DNA of 64,000 bases, taken from positions 1 through 64,000 of the forward strand of contig CAXIWQ010000309.1 of NCBI GenBank assembly GCA_964036275.1. The letters are read 5' to 3'. This document shows positions 11,475 to 25,726 of this stretch, in pieces. The notes below the pieces were generated by a model. The model had not been told where the DNA came from, did not search any database, and saw nothing but the letters and a program-made list of their open reading frames with translations. The stretch's first letter is position 1. Every line of letters begins with the position of its first letter. Origin of the DNA: Litoditis marina (lineage: Eukaryota > Nematoda > Chromadorea > Rhabditida > Rhabditidae). The translations under genes and the position numbers were made by a program.

Positions 11475-14400
11475 CGCAGAAACCTCAAGACATCTTTATA
11501 TTCTCAACACCACAAATACAGAAAACTGAATAAAAATATTGTTAGAGAAGGTTCCAGTGCATCAGTTCACTACAGTAATTCGTTCATTTTCAGACAACTC
11601 TATTTCACCCTCACGTGCGTGTACTGATTGACGTATCGCATCCGAAATTCGCAGAAACCTCAAGACATCTCTATATTCTCAACACCACACATACAGAAAA
11701 CTGAATAAAAGTATTGTTAGACAAGGTTCCAGAGCATAAGTTCACTACAGTAATTCGTTCATGTTTAGACAACTCTATTTCACCCTCACGTGCGTGTACT
11801 GACCGACGTATCGCATCCGAACACCGCAGAAACCTCACGACATCTTTATCTTCTCATCACCACAAATACAGAAAACTGAATAAAAGTATTGTTAGACAAA
11901 GTTCCAGATCATCAGTTCACTACAGTAATTCGTTCATGTTTAGACAACTCTATTTCACCCTCACGTGCGTGTACTGATTGACGTATCGCATCCGAAATTC
12001 GCAGAAACCTCAAGACATCTCTATATTCTCAACACCACACATACAGAAAACTGAATAAAAGTATTGTTAGAGAAGGTTCCAGAGCATAAGTTCACTACAG
12101 TAATTCGTTCATGTTTAGACAACTCTATTTCACCCTCACGTGCGTGTACTGACCGACGTATCGCATCCGAACACCGCAGAAACCTCACGACATCTTTATC
12201 TTCTCATCACCACAAATACAGAAAACTGAATAAAAGTATTGTTAGACAAAGTTCCAGATCATCAGTTCACTACAGTGATTCGTTCATGTTTAGACAACTC
12301 TATTTCACCCTCACGTGCGTGTACTGAACGACGTATCGCATCCGAAATCCGCAGAAACCTCACGACATCTTTATCTTCTCATTACCACAAATACAGAGAA
12401 CTAAATAAAAGTATTGTTAGACAAGGTTCCAGATCATCAGTTCACTACAGTAATTTGTTCATGTTTAGACAACTCTATTTCACCCTCACGTGCGTGTACT
12501 GACCGACGTATCGCATCCGAACACCGCAGAAACCTCACGACATCTTTATCTTCTCAACACCACACATACAGAAAACTGAATAAAAGTATTGTTAGAGAAG
12601 GTTCCAGAGCATAAGTTCACTACAGTAATTCGTTCATGTTTGGACAACTCTATTTCACCCTTACGTGCGTGTACTGACCGACGTATCGCATCCGAACACC
12701 GCAGAAACCTCACGACATCTTTATCTTCTCATCACCACAAATACAGAAAACTGAATAAAAGTATTGTTAGACAAGGTTCCAGATCATCAGTTTACTACAG
12801 TAATTCGTTCATGTTTAGACAACTCTATTTCACCCTCACGTGCGTGTACTGAACGACGTATCGCATCCAAAATCCGCAGAAACCTCAAGACATCTCTATA
12901 TTCTCAACACCACACATACAGAAAACTGAATAAAAGTATTGTTAGAGAAGGTTCCAGAGCATAAGTTCACTACAGTAATTCGTTCATGTTTAGACAACTC
13001 TATTTCACCCTCACGTGCGTGTACTGACCGACGTATCGCATCCGAACACCGCAGAAACCTCACGACATCTTTATCTTCTCATCACCACAAATACAGAAAA
13101 CTGAATAAAAGTATTGTTAGACAAGGTTCCAGATCATCAGTTTACTACAGTAATTCGTTCATGTTTAGACAACTCTATTTCACCCTCACGTGCGTGTACT
13201 GAACGACGTATCGCATCCGAAATCCGCAGAAACCTCAAGACATCTCTATATTCTCAACACCACACATACAGAAAACTGAATAAAAGTATTGTTAGAGAAG
13301 GTTCCAGAGCATAAGTTCACTACAGTAATTCGTTCATGTTTAGACAACTCTATTTCACCCTCACGTGCGTGTACTGACCGACGTATCGCATCCGAACACC
13401 GCAGAAACCTCACGACATCTTTATCTTCTCATCACCACAAATACAGAAAACTGAATAAAAGTATTGTTAGACAAGGTTCCAGATCATCAGTTCACTACAG
13501 TAATTTGTTCATGTTTAGACAACTCTATTTCACCCTCACGTGCGTGTACTGAACGACGTATCGCATCCGAAATCCGCAGAAACCTCACGACATCTTTATC
13601 TTCTCATTACCACAAACACAGAAAACTGAATAAAAGTATTGTTAGACAAGGTTCCAGATCATCAGTTCACTACAGTAATTCGCTCATGTTTAGAAAACTC
13701 TATTTCACCCTCACGTGCGTGTACTGACCGACTTATCGCATCCGAACACCGCAGAAACCTCACGACATCTTTATTTTCTCATCACCACAAATACAGACGA
13801 CTGAATAAAAGTATTGTTAGACAAGGTTCCAGATCATCAGTTCACTACAGTAAATTGTTCATGTTTAGAGAACTCTATTTCACCCTCACGTGCGTGTACT
13901 GACCGACGTATCGCATCCGAACACCGCAGAAACCTCACGACATCTTTATCTTCTCATCACCACAAATACAGAAAAACTGAATAAAAGTATTGTTGGACAA
14001 GGTTCCAGATCATCAGTTCACTACAGTAATTCGTTCATGTTTAGACAACTCTATTTCACCCTCACGTGCGTGTACTGAACGACGTATCGCATCCGAAATC
14101 CGCAGAAACCTCACGACATCTTTATCTTCTCATTACCACAAATACAGAAAACTAAATAAAAGTATTGTTAGACAAGGTTCCAGATCATCAGTTCACTACA
14201 GTAATTTGTTCATGTTTAGACAAGTCTATTTCACCCTCACGTGCGTGTACTGACCGACGTATCGCATCCGAAATCCGCAGAAACCTCACGACATATTTAT
14301 CTTCTCATTACCACAAATACAGAAAACTGAATAAAAGTATTGTTAGACAAGGTTCCAGATTATCAGTTCACTACAGTAATTCGTTCATGTTTAGACAACT

Positions 14401-17400
14401 CTATTTCACCTTCACGTGCGTGTACTGACTGACGTATCGCATCCGAAATCCGCAGAAACCTCAAGACATCTTTATATTCTCAACACCACAAATACAGAAA
14501 ACTGAATAAAAATATTGTTAGAGAAGGTTCCAGTGCATCAGTTCACTACAGTAATTCGTTCATTTTCAGACAACTCTATTTCACCCTCACGTGCGTGTAC
14601 TGACCGACGTATCGCATCCGAACACCGCAGAAACCTCAAGACATCTCTATATTCTCAACACCACAAATACAGAAAACTGAATAAAAGTATTGTTAGACAA
14701 GGTTTCAGATCATCAGTTTACTAGAGTAATTCGTTCATGTTTAGACAACTCTATTTCACCCTCACGTGCGTGTACTGATCGACGTATCGCATCCGAAATC
14801 CGCAGAAACCTCAAGACATCTCTATATTCTCAACACCACACATACAGAAAACTGAATAAAAGTATTGTGAGAGAAGGTTCCAGAGCATAAGTTCACTACA
14901 GTAATTCGTTCATGTTAAGACAACTCTATTTCACCCTCACGTGCCTGTACTGACCGACGTATCGCATCCGAACACCGCAGAAACCTCACGACATCTTTAT
15001 CTTCTCATCACCACAGATACAGAAAACTGAATAAAAGTATTGTTAGACAAGGTTCCAGAACATCAGTTCACTACAGTAATTCGTTGATGTTCAGACAACT
15101 CTATTTCACCCTCACGTGCGTGTACTGAACGACGTATCGCATCCGAAATCCGCAGAAACCTCACGACATCTTTATCTTCTCATTACCACAAATACAGAAA
15201 ACTGAATAAAAGTATTGTTAGACAAGGTTACAGATCATCAGTTTACTACAGTAATTCGTTCATGTTTAGACAACTCTATTTCACCCTCACGTGCGTGTAC
15301 TGACCGACGTATCGCATCCGAAATTCGCAGAAACATCAAGACATCTCTATATTCTCAACACCACACATACAGAAAACTGAATAAAAGTATTGTTAGACAA
15401 GGTTCCAGAGCATCAGTTCACTACAGTAATTCGTGCATGTTAAGACAACTCTATTTCACTCTCGCGTGCGTGTACTGACCGACGTATCGCATCCGAAATT
15501 CGCAGAAACATCAAGACATCTCTATATTCTCAACACCACAGATACAGAAAACTGAATAAAAATATTGTTAGAGAAGGTTCCAGAGCATCAGTTCACTACA
15601 GTAATTCGTTCATGTTTAGACAACTCTATTTCACCCTCGCGTGCGTGTACTGACCGACGTATCGCACCCGAAATCCGCAGAAACCTCAAGACATCTCTAT
15701 ATTCTCAACACCACAAATACAGAAAACTGAATAAAAGTATTGTTAGAGAAGGTTCCAGAGCATCAGTTCACTACAGTAATTCGTTCATGCTTAGACAACT
15801 CTATTTCACCCTCACGTGCGTGTACTGACCGACGTATCGCATCCGAACACCGCAGAAACCTCACGACATCTTTATCTTCTCATCACCACAAATACAGAAA
15901 ACTGAATAAAAGTATTGTTAGACAAAGTTCCAGATCATCAGTTCACTACAATAATTCGTTCAAGTTTAGACAACTCTATTTCACCCTCACGTGCGTGTAC
16001 TGATTGACGTATCGCATCCGAAATTCGCAGAAACCTCAAGACATCTCTATATTCTCAACACCACACATACAGAAAACTGAATGAAAGTATTGTTAGAGAA
16101 GGTTCCAGAGCATAAGCTCACTACAGTTATTCGTTCATGTTTAGACAACTCTATTTCACCCTCACGTGCGTGTACTGACTGACGTATCGCATCCGAAATC
16201 CGCAGAAACCTCACGACATCTCTATCTTCTCATTACCACAAATACAGAAAACTAAATAAAAGTATTGTTAGACAAGGTTTTAGATCATCAGTTCACTACA
16301 GTGATTCGTTCATGTTTAGACAACTCTATTTCACCCTCACGTGCGTGTACTGAACGACGTATCGCATCCGAAATCCGCAGAAACCTCACGCCATCTTTAT
16401 CTTCTCATTACCACAAATACAGAGAACTAAATAAAAGTATTGTTAGACAAGGTTCCAGATCATCAGTTCACTACAGTAATTTGTTCATGTTTAGACAACT
16501 CTATTTCACCCTCACGTGCGTGTACTGAACGACGTATCGCATCCGAAATCCGCAGAAACCTCAAGACATCTCTATATTCTCAACACCACACATACAGAAA
16601 ACTGAATAAAAGTATTGTTAGAGAAGGTTCCAGAGCATAAGTTCACTACAGTAATTCGTTCATGTTTGGACAACTCTATTTCACCCTTACGTGCGTGTAC
16701 TGACCGACGTATCGCATCCGAACACCGCAGAAACCTCACGACATCTTTATCTTCTCATCACCACAAAAACAGAAAACTGAATAAAAGTATTGTTAGACAA
16801 GGTTCCAGATCATCAGTTTACTACAGTAATTCGTTCATGTTTAGACAACTCTATTTCACCCTCACGTGCGTGTACTGAACGACGTATCGCATCCGAAATC
16901 CGCAGAAACCTCAAGACATCTCTATATTCTCAACACCACACATACAGAAAACTGAATAAAAGTATTGTTAGAGAAGGTTCCAGAGCATAAGTTCACTACA
17001 GTAATTCGTTCATGTTTAGACAACTCTATTTCACCCTCACGTGCGTGTACTGACCGACGTATCGCATCCGAACACCGCAGAAACCTCACGACATCTTTAT
17101 CTTCTCATCACCACAAATACAGAAAACTGAATAAAAGTATTGTTAGACAAGGTTCCAGATCATCAGTTTACTACAGTAATTCGTTCATGTTTAGACAACT
17201 CTATTTCACCCTCACGTGCGTGTACTGAACGACGTATCGCATCCGAAATCCGCAGAAACCTCAAGACATCTCTATATTCTCAACACCACACATACAGAAA
17301 ACTGAATAAAAGTATTGTTAGAGAAGGTTCCAGAGCATAAGTTCACTACAGTAATTCGTTCATGTTTAGACAACTCTATTTCACCCTCACGTGCGTGTAC

Positions 17401-20400
17401 TGACCGACGTATCGCATCCGAACACCGCAGAAACCTCACGACATCTTTATCTTCTCATCACCACAAATACAGAAAACTGAATAAAAGTATTGTTAGACAA
17501 GGTTCCAGATCATCAGTTCACTACAGTAATTTGTTCATGTTTAGACAACTCTATTTCACCCTCACGTGCGTGTACTGAACGACGTATCGCATCCGAAATC
17601 CGCAGAAACCTCACGACATCTTTATCTTCTCCTTACCACAAACACAGAAAACTGAATAAAAGTATTGTTAGACAAGGTTCCAGATCATCAGTTCACTACA
17701 GTAATTCGCTCATGTTTAGAAAACTCTATTTCACCCTCACGTGCGTGTACTGACCGACTTATCGCATCCGAACACCGCAGAAACCTCACGACATCTTTAT
17801 TTTCTCATCACCACAAATACAGACGACTGAATAAAAGTATTGTTAGACAAGGTTCCAGATCATCAGTTCACTACAGTAATTTGTTCATGTTTAGAGAACT
17901 CTATTTCACCCTCACGTGCGTGTACTGACCGACGTATCGCATCCGAACACCGCAGAAACCTCACGACATCTTTATCTTCTCATCACCACAAATACAGAAA
18001 AACTGAATAAAAGTATTGTTGGACAAGGTTCCAGATCATCAGTTCACTACAGTAATTCGTTCATGTTTAGACAACTCTATTTCACCCTCACGTGCGTGTA
18101 CTGAACGACGTATCGCATCCGAAATCCGCAGAAACCTCACGACATCTTTATCTTCTCATTACCACAAATACAGAAAACTAAATAAAAGTATTGTTAGACA
18201 AGGTTCCAGATCATCAGTTCACTACAGTAATTTGTTCATGTTTAGACAAGTCTATTTCACCCTCACGTGCGTGTACTGACCGACGTATCGCATCCGAAAT
18301 CCGCAGAAACCTCACGACATATTTATCTTATCATTACCACAAATACAGAAAACTGAATAAAAGTATTGTTAGACAAGGTTCCAGATTATCAGTTCACTAC
18401 AGTAATTCGTTCATGTTTAGACAACTCTATTTCACCTTCACGTGCGTGTACTGACTGACGTATCGCATCCGAAATCCGCAGAAACCTCAAGACATCTTTA
18501 TATTCTCAACACCACAAATACAGAAAACTGAATAAAAATATTGTTAGAGAAGGTTCCAGTGCATCAGTTCACTACAGTAATTCGTTCATTTTCAGACAAC
18601 TCTATTTCACCCTCACGTGCGTGTACTGACCGACGTATCGCATCCGAACACCGCAGAAACCTCAAGACATCTCTATATTCTCAACACCACAAATACAGAA
18701 AACTGAATAAAAGTATTGTTAGACAAGGTTTCAGATCATCAGTTTACTAGAGTAATTCGTTCATGTTTAGACAACTCTATTTCACCTTCACGTGCGTGTA
18801 CTGATCGACGTATCGCATCCGAAATCCGCAGAAACCTCAAGACATCTCTATATTCTCAACACCACACATACGGAAAACTGAATAAAAGTATTGTGAGAGA
18901 AGGTTCCAGAGCATAAGTTCACTACAGTAATTCGTTCATGTTAAGACAACTCTATTTCACCCTCACGTGCCTGTACTGACCGACGTATCGCATCCGAACA
19001 CCGCAGAAACCTCACGACATCTTTATCTTCTCATCACCACAGATACAGAAAACTGAATAAAAGTATTGTTAGACAAGGTTCCAGAACATCAGTTCACTAC
19101 AGTAATTCGTTGAAGTTCAGACAACTCTATTTCACCCTCACGTGCGTGTACTGAACGACGTATCGCATCCGAAATCCGCAGAAACCTCACGACATCTTTA
19201 TCTTCTCAACACCACACATACAGAAAACTGAATAAAAGTATTGTTAGACAAGGTTACAGATCATCAGTTTACTACAGTAATTCGTTCATGTTTAGACAAC
19301 TCTATTTCACCCTCACGTGCGTGTACTGACCGACGTATCGCATCCGAAATTCGCAGAAACATCAAGACATCTCTATATTCTCAACACCACAGATACAGAA
19401 AACTGAATAAAAGTATTGTTAGAGAAGGTTCCAGAGCATCAGTTCACTACAGTAATTCGTGCATGTTAAGACAACTCTATTTCACTCTCGCGTGCGTGTA
19501 CTGACCGACGTATCGCATCCGAAATTCGCAGAAACATCAAGACATCTCTATATTCTCAACACCACAGATACAGAAAACTGAATAAAAGTATTGTTAGAGA
19601 AGGTTCCAGAGCATCAGTTCACTACAGTAATTCGTTCATGTTTAGACAACTCTATTTCACCCTCGCGTGCGTGTACTGACCGACGTATCGCACCCGAAAT
19701 CCGCAGAAACCTCAAGACATCTCTATATTCTCAACACCACAAATACAGAAAACTGAATAAAAGTATTGTTAGAGAAGGTTCCAGAGCATCAGTTCACTAC
19801 AGTAATTCGTTCATGTTTAGACAACTCTATTTCACCCTCGCGTGCGTGTACTGACCGACGTATCGCATCCGAAATCCGCAGAAACCTCAAGACATCTCTA
19901 TATTCTCAACACCACAAATACAGAAAACTGAATAAAAGTATTGTTAGAGAAGGTTCCAGAGCATCAGTTCACTACAGTAATTCGTTCATGTTTAGACAAC
20001 TCTATTTCACCCTCACGTGCGTGTACTGACCGACGTATCGCATCCGAACTTCGCAGAAACCTCAAGACATCTCTATATTCTCAACACCACAAATACAGAA
20101 AACTGGATTAAAGTATTGTTAGAGAAGGTTCCAGATCATCAGTTCACTACAGTAATTCGCTCATGTTCAGAAAACTCTATTTCACCCTCACGTGCGTGTA
20201 CTGAACGACGTATCGCATCCGAAATCCGCAGAAACCTCACGACATCTTTATCTTCTCATTACCACAAATACAGAAAACTAAATAAAAGTATTGTTAGACA
20301 AGGTTCCAGATCATCAGTTCACTACAGTAATTTGTTCATGTTTAGACAACTCTATTTCACCCTCACGTGCGTGTACTGACCGACGTATCGCATCCGAAAT

Positions 20401-21054
20401 CCGCAGAAACCTCACGACATCTTTATCTTCTCATTACCACAAATACAGAAAACTGAATAAAAGTATTGTTAAGCAAGGTTCCAAATCATCAGTTCACTAC
20501 AGTAATTCGTTCATGTTTAGACAACTCTATTTCACCCTCACGTGCGTGTACTGAACGACGTATCGCATCCGAAATCCGCAGAAACCTCAAGACATCTTTA
20601 TATTCTCAACACCACAAATACAGAAAACTGAATAAAAATATTGTTAGAGAAGGTTCCAGTGCATCAGTTCACTACAGTAAATCGTTCATTTTCAGACAAC
20701 TCTATTTCACCCTCACGTGCGTGCACTGACCGACGTATCGCATCCGAACACCGCAGAAACCTCAAGACATCTCTATATTCTCAACACCACAAATACAGAA
20801 AACTGAATAAAAGTATTGTTAGACAAGGTTCCAGATCATCAGTTCACTACAGTAATTCGTTCATGTTTAGACAACTCTATTTCACCCTCATGTGCGTGTA
20901 CTGAACGACGTATCGCATCCGATATCCGCAGAAACCTCACGACATCTTTATCTTCTCATTACCACAAATACAGAAAACTAAATAAAAGTATTGTTAGACA
21001 AGGTTCCAGATCATCAGTTCACTACAGTAATTTGTTCATGTTTAGACAACTCTA
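11475..21054 (+). repeat. Satellite A array, about 55 monomers, with a 23-monomer higher-order repeat
   Basis: Uninterrupted 175-bp monomers of several subtypes, best told apart by TCCGAACACCGCAG against TCCGAAATCCGCAG and CACGACATC against CAAGACATC. Rare variants recur exactly 4026 bp apart: ACTTATCGC (13730s and 17750s), an extra A in GAAAAACTG (13970s and 18000), GCACCCG (15665 and 19691). 4026 is 23 monomers plus that one extra base, so a segment of about 4 kb (roughly 11.7-15.8 kb) was duplicated in tandem (to about 19.8 kb). The 66- to 87-codon open frames repeat with the monomer and have no family signature. Confidence 0.95.
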
Positions 21055-21504
21055 GCTAGAGATGTCTTGAGTTTTTTGCGGATTTCGGATGCGATACGTC
21101 GGTCAGTACACGCACGTGAGGGTGAAATGGAGTTTTCTAAACATGAACGAATTACTGTAGTGAACTTATGCTCTGGAACCTTCTCTAACAATACTTCTAT
21201 TCAGTTTTCTGTATGTGTGGTGTTGAGAATATAGAGATGTCTTGAGGTTTCTGCGGATTTCGGATGCGATACGTCGATCAGTACACGCACGTGAGGGTGA
21301 AATAGAGTTGTCTAAACATGAACGAATTACTGTAGTGAACTGATGATCTGGAACCTTCTCTAACAATACTTTTATTCAGTTTTCTTTATTTGTGGTGTTG
21401 AGAATATAGAGATGTCTTGAGGTTTCTGCGAAGTTCGGATGCGATTCGTCGGTCAGTACACGCACGTGAGGGTGAAATAGAGTTGTCTAAATTTGTGGTG
21501 TTGA
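21055..21504 (-). repeat. Satellite A, inverted block
   Basis: About 2.5 monomers in minus orientation joined head-to-head to the main block at the palindrome CTCTAGCTAGAG (21050-21061). It ends where GTGGTGTTGA of satellite A merges into the TTGAAAACTTTCCTCGG of satellite B, a few bases of shared sequence marking the breakpoint. Confidence 0.92.
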
Positions 21505-24500
21505 AAACTTTCCTCGGGACAAAAATTGGACAACCTGTTTACTTTTTGTCTTCAGGAAACCAACTGGACAATCTGTCCACCTTTTGTCCTCAAGGATGTT
21601 GAAAACATTACCTCGGGACAAAAATTGGACAATCTGTTTACTTTTTGTCCTCAAGGATGTTGAAAACATTTCCTCGGGACAAAAATTGGACGACCTGTTC
21701 ACTTTTTGTCTTCAGAAAACCAACTGGACAATCTGTCACATTTTGTCCTCAAGGATGTTGAAAACATTACCTTGGGACAAAAATTGGACAATCTGTCCAC
21801 TTTCTGTTCCCAAGGATGTTGAAAACATTTCTTCGGGACAAAAATTGGACAACCTGTTTACTTTTTGTCTTCAGGAAACCAACTGGACAATCTGTTCATC
21901 TTTTGTCCTCAAGGATGTTGAAAACATTACCTCGGGACAAAAATTGGATAATCTGTCCACTTTTTGTCCTCAAGGATGTTGAAAACATCTCCTCGGGACA
22001 AAAATTGGACAACTTGTTTAATTTTTGTCTTCAGGAAACCAACTGGACAATCTGTCCACCTTTTGTCCTCAAGGATGTTGAAAACATTTCCTCGGGACAA
22101 AAACTGGACAACCTGTTTACTTTTTGTCTTCAGGAAACAAACTGGACAATCTGTCCACTTTTTGTCCTCAAGGATGTTGAAAACATTCCCTCGGGACAAA
22201 ATTGGACAACCTGTTTACTTTTTGTCTTTAGGAAACAAACTGGACAATCTGTCCACCTTTTGTCCTCAAAGATCTCAAAAAAGATTCCTCAGGGCAAAAA
22301 TTGGACAACCTGTCAACTTTTTGTCTCCAGGAAACAAACTGGACAATCTGTCCACTTTTTGTCCTCAAGGATATTGAGAAACTTTCCTCGGGACAACAAT
22401 TGGACAACCTGTTTACTTTTTGTCTTCAGGAAACCAACTGGACTGGACAATCTGTCCACCTTTTGTCCTCAAGGATGTTGAAAACATTACCTCGGGACAA
22501 AAATTGGACAATCTGTTCACTTTTTGTCCTCAAGGATGTTGAAAACATTTCCTCGGGACAAAAACTGGACGACCTGTTTACTTTTTGTCTTCAGGAAACA
22601 AACTGGACAATCTGTTCACTTTTTGTCCTCAATGATGTTGAAAACATTACCTCGGGACAAAAAGTGGACAACCTGTTTACTTTTTGTCTTTAGGAAACAA
22701 ACTGGACAATCTGTCCACTTTTTGTCCTCAAGGATGTTGAAAACATTTCCTCGGGACAAAAATTGGACAACATGTTAACTTTTTGTCTTCAGGAAACAAA
22801 CTGGACAATCTGTCCACTTTTTGTCCTCAAGGATATTGAAAAACTTTCCTCGGGACAAAAATTGGACAACCTGTTTACTTTTTGTCTTCAGGAAACCAAC
22901 TGGACTGGACAATCTGTCCACCTTTTGTCCTCAAGGATCTCGAAAAAGATTCCTCAGGACAAAAATTGGACAACCTGTTAACTCTTTGTCTTCAGGAAAC
23001 AAACTGGACAATCTGTCCACTTTTTGTCCTCAAGGATATTGAAAAACTTTCCTCGGGACAAAAATTGTATAACCTGTTTACTTTTTGTCTTCAGGAAACA
23101 AACTGGACAATCTGTCCACTTTTTGTCCTCAAGGATGTTGAAAACATTACCTCGGGACAAAAAGTGGACAACCTGTTTACTTTTTGTCTTCAGGAAACAA
23201 ACTGGACAATCTGTCCACTTTTTGTCCTCAAGGATGTTGAAAACATTTCCTCGGGACAAAAAGTGGACAACCTGTTTACTTTTTGTCTTCAGGAAACAAA
23301 CTGGACAATCTGTCCACTTTTTGTCCTCAAGGATATTGAGAAACTTTCCTCGGGACAACAATTGGACAACCTGTTTACTTTTTGTCTTCAGGAAACCAAC
23401 TGGACTGGACAATCTGTCCACCTTTTGTCCTCAAGGATGTTGAAAACATTACCTCGGGACAAAAATTGGACAATCTGTTCACTTTTTGTCCTCAAGGATG
23501 TTGAAAACATTTCCTCGGGACAAAAATTGGACGACCTGTTCACTTTTTGTCTTCAGGAAACCAACTGGACAATCTGTCCACCTTTTGTCCTCAAGGATGT
23601 TGAAAACATTACCTTGGGACAAAAATTGAACAATCTGTCCACTTTCTGTTTCCAAGGATGTTGCAAACATTTCTTCGGGACAAAAATTGGACAACCTGTT
23701 TACTTTTTGTCTTCAGGAAACCAACTGAACAATCTGTCCACCTTTTGTCCTCAAGGATGTTGAAAACATTACCTCGGGACAAAAATTGGACAACCTGTTT
23801 ACTTTTTGTCTTCAGGAAACAAACTGGACAATCTGTCCACTTTTTGTCCTCAAGGATGTTGAAAACATTTCCTCGGGACAAAAATTGGACAACATGTTAA
23901 CTTTTGTCTTCAGGAAACAAACTGGACAATCTGTCCACTTTTTGTCCTCAAGGATATTGAAAAACTTTCCTCGGACAAAAATTGGACAACCTGTTTACTT
24001 TTTGTCTTCGGGAAACAAACTGGACAATCTGTCCACCTTTTGTCCTCAAGGATCTCGAAAAAGATTCCTCAGGACAAAAATTGGACAACCTGTTAACTCT
24101 TTGTCTTCAGGAAACAAACTGGACAATCTGTCCACTTTTTGTCCTCAAGGATATTGAAAAACTTTCCTCGGGACAAAAATTGGACAACCTGTTTACTTTT
24201 TGTCTTCAGGAAACAAACTGGACAATCTGTTCACTTTTTGTCCTCAAGGATGTTGAAAACATCACCTCGGGACAAAAAGTGGACAACCTGTTTACTTTTT
24301 GTCTTCAGGAAACAAACTGGACAATGTGTCCACCTTTTGTCCTCAAGGATGTTGAAAACATTACCTTTGGACAAAAATTGGACAATCTGTCCACTTTCTG
24401 TCCCCAAGGATGTTGAAAACATTTCTTCGGGACAAAAATTGGACAACCTGTTTACTTTTTGTCTTCAGGAAACCAACTGAACAATCTGTCCACCTTTTGT

Positions 24501-25265
24501 CCTCAAGGATGTTGAAAACATTACCTCGGGACAAAAATTGGACAACCTGTTTACTTTTTGTCTTCAGGAAACAAACTGGACAATCTGTCCACTTTTTGTC
24601 CTCAAGGATGTTGAAAACATTTCCTCGGGACAAAAATTGGACAACATGTTAACTTTTGTCTTCAGGAAACAAACTGGACAATCTGTCCACTTTTTGTCCT
24701 CAAGGATATTGAAAAACTTTCCTCGGGACAAAAATTGGACAACCTGTTTACTTTTTGTCTTCGGGAAACAAACTGGACAATCTGTCCACCTTTTGTCCTC
24801 AAGGATCTCGAAAAAGATTCCTCAGGACAAAAATTGGACAACCTGTTAACTCTTTGTCTTCAGGAAACAAACTGGACAATCTGTCCACTTTTTGTCCTCA
24901 AGGATATTGAAAAACTTTCCTCGGGACAAAAATTGGACAACCTGTTTACTTTTTGTCTTCAGGAAACAAACTGGACAATCTGTCCACTTTTTGTCCTCAA
25001 GGATGTTGAAAACATTACCTCGGGACAAAAAGTGGACAACCTGTTTACTTTTTGTCTTCAGGAAACAAACTGGACAATCTGTCCACTTTTTGTCCTCAAG
25101 GATGTTGAAAACATTTCCTCGGGACAAAAATTGGACAACTTGTTTAATTTTTGTCTGCAGGAAACCAACTGGACAATCTGTCCACCTTTTGTCCTCAAGG
25201 ATGTTGAAAACATTTCCTCGGGACAAAAATTGGACAACCTGTTCACTTTTTGTCTTCAGGAAACA

Positions 25266-25297
25266 CAGCCGAACGCTAACCACTTGACCACTCGGCC
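25266..25297 (-). mobile_element. SINE head fragment
   Basis: Only the first 32 bases of the SINE (GGCCGAGTGGTCAAGTGG onward, read on minus) remain, joined directly to a satellite-B GAAACA end. It retains the A box but no B box. Confidence 0.8.
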
Positions 25298-25694
25298 AAA
25301 CTGGACAATCTGTCCACGTTTTGTCCTCAAGGATATTGAAAAACTTTCCTCGGGACAAAAATTGGACAACCTGTTTACTTTTTGTCTTCAGGAAACAAAC
25401 TGGACAATCTGTCCACTTTTTGTCCTCAAGGATGTTGAAAACATTACCTCGGGACAAAAATTGGACAACCTGTTTACTTTTTGTCTTCAGGAAACAAACT
25501 GGACAATCTGTCCTATTTTTGTCCTCAAGGATGTTGAAAACATTTCCTCGGGACAAAAATTGGACAACTTGTTTAATTTTTGTCTTCAGGAAACCAACTG
25601 GACAATCTGTCCACCTTTTGTCCTCAAGGATGTTGAAAACATTTCCTCGGGACAAAAATTGGACAACCTGTTCACTTTTTGTCTTCAGGAAACA

Positions 25695-25726
25695 CAGCCG
25701 AACGCTAACCACTTGACCACTCGGCC
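25695..25726 (-). mobile_element. SINE head fragment, duplicate
   Basis: Same 32-base fragment with the same breakpoint as 25266, offset 429 bp. The truncated SINE was copied with its surrounding satellite block. Confidence 0.8.

Noticed and set aside
1..21504. Dozens of 66-87 codon open frames with SPSRACTDRRIASEI-type products
   Set aside because: They recur every 175 bp in shifting frames with the satellite A monomer and change with it; no start context, splice signal or domain.
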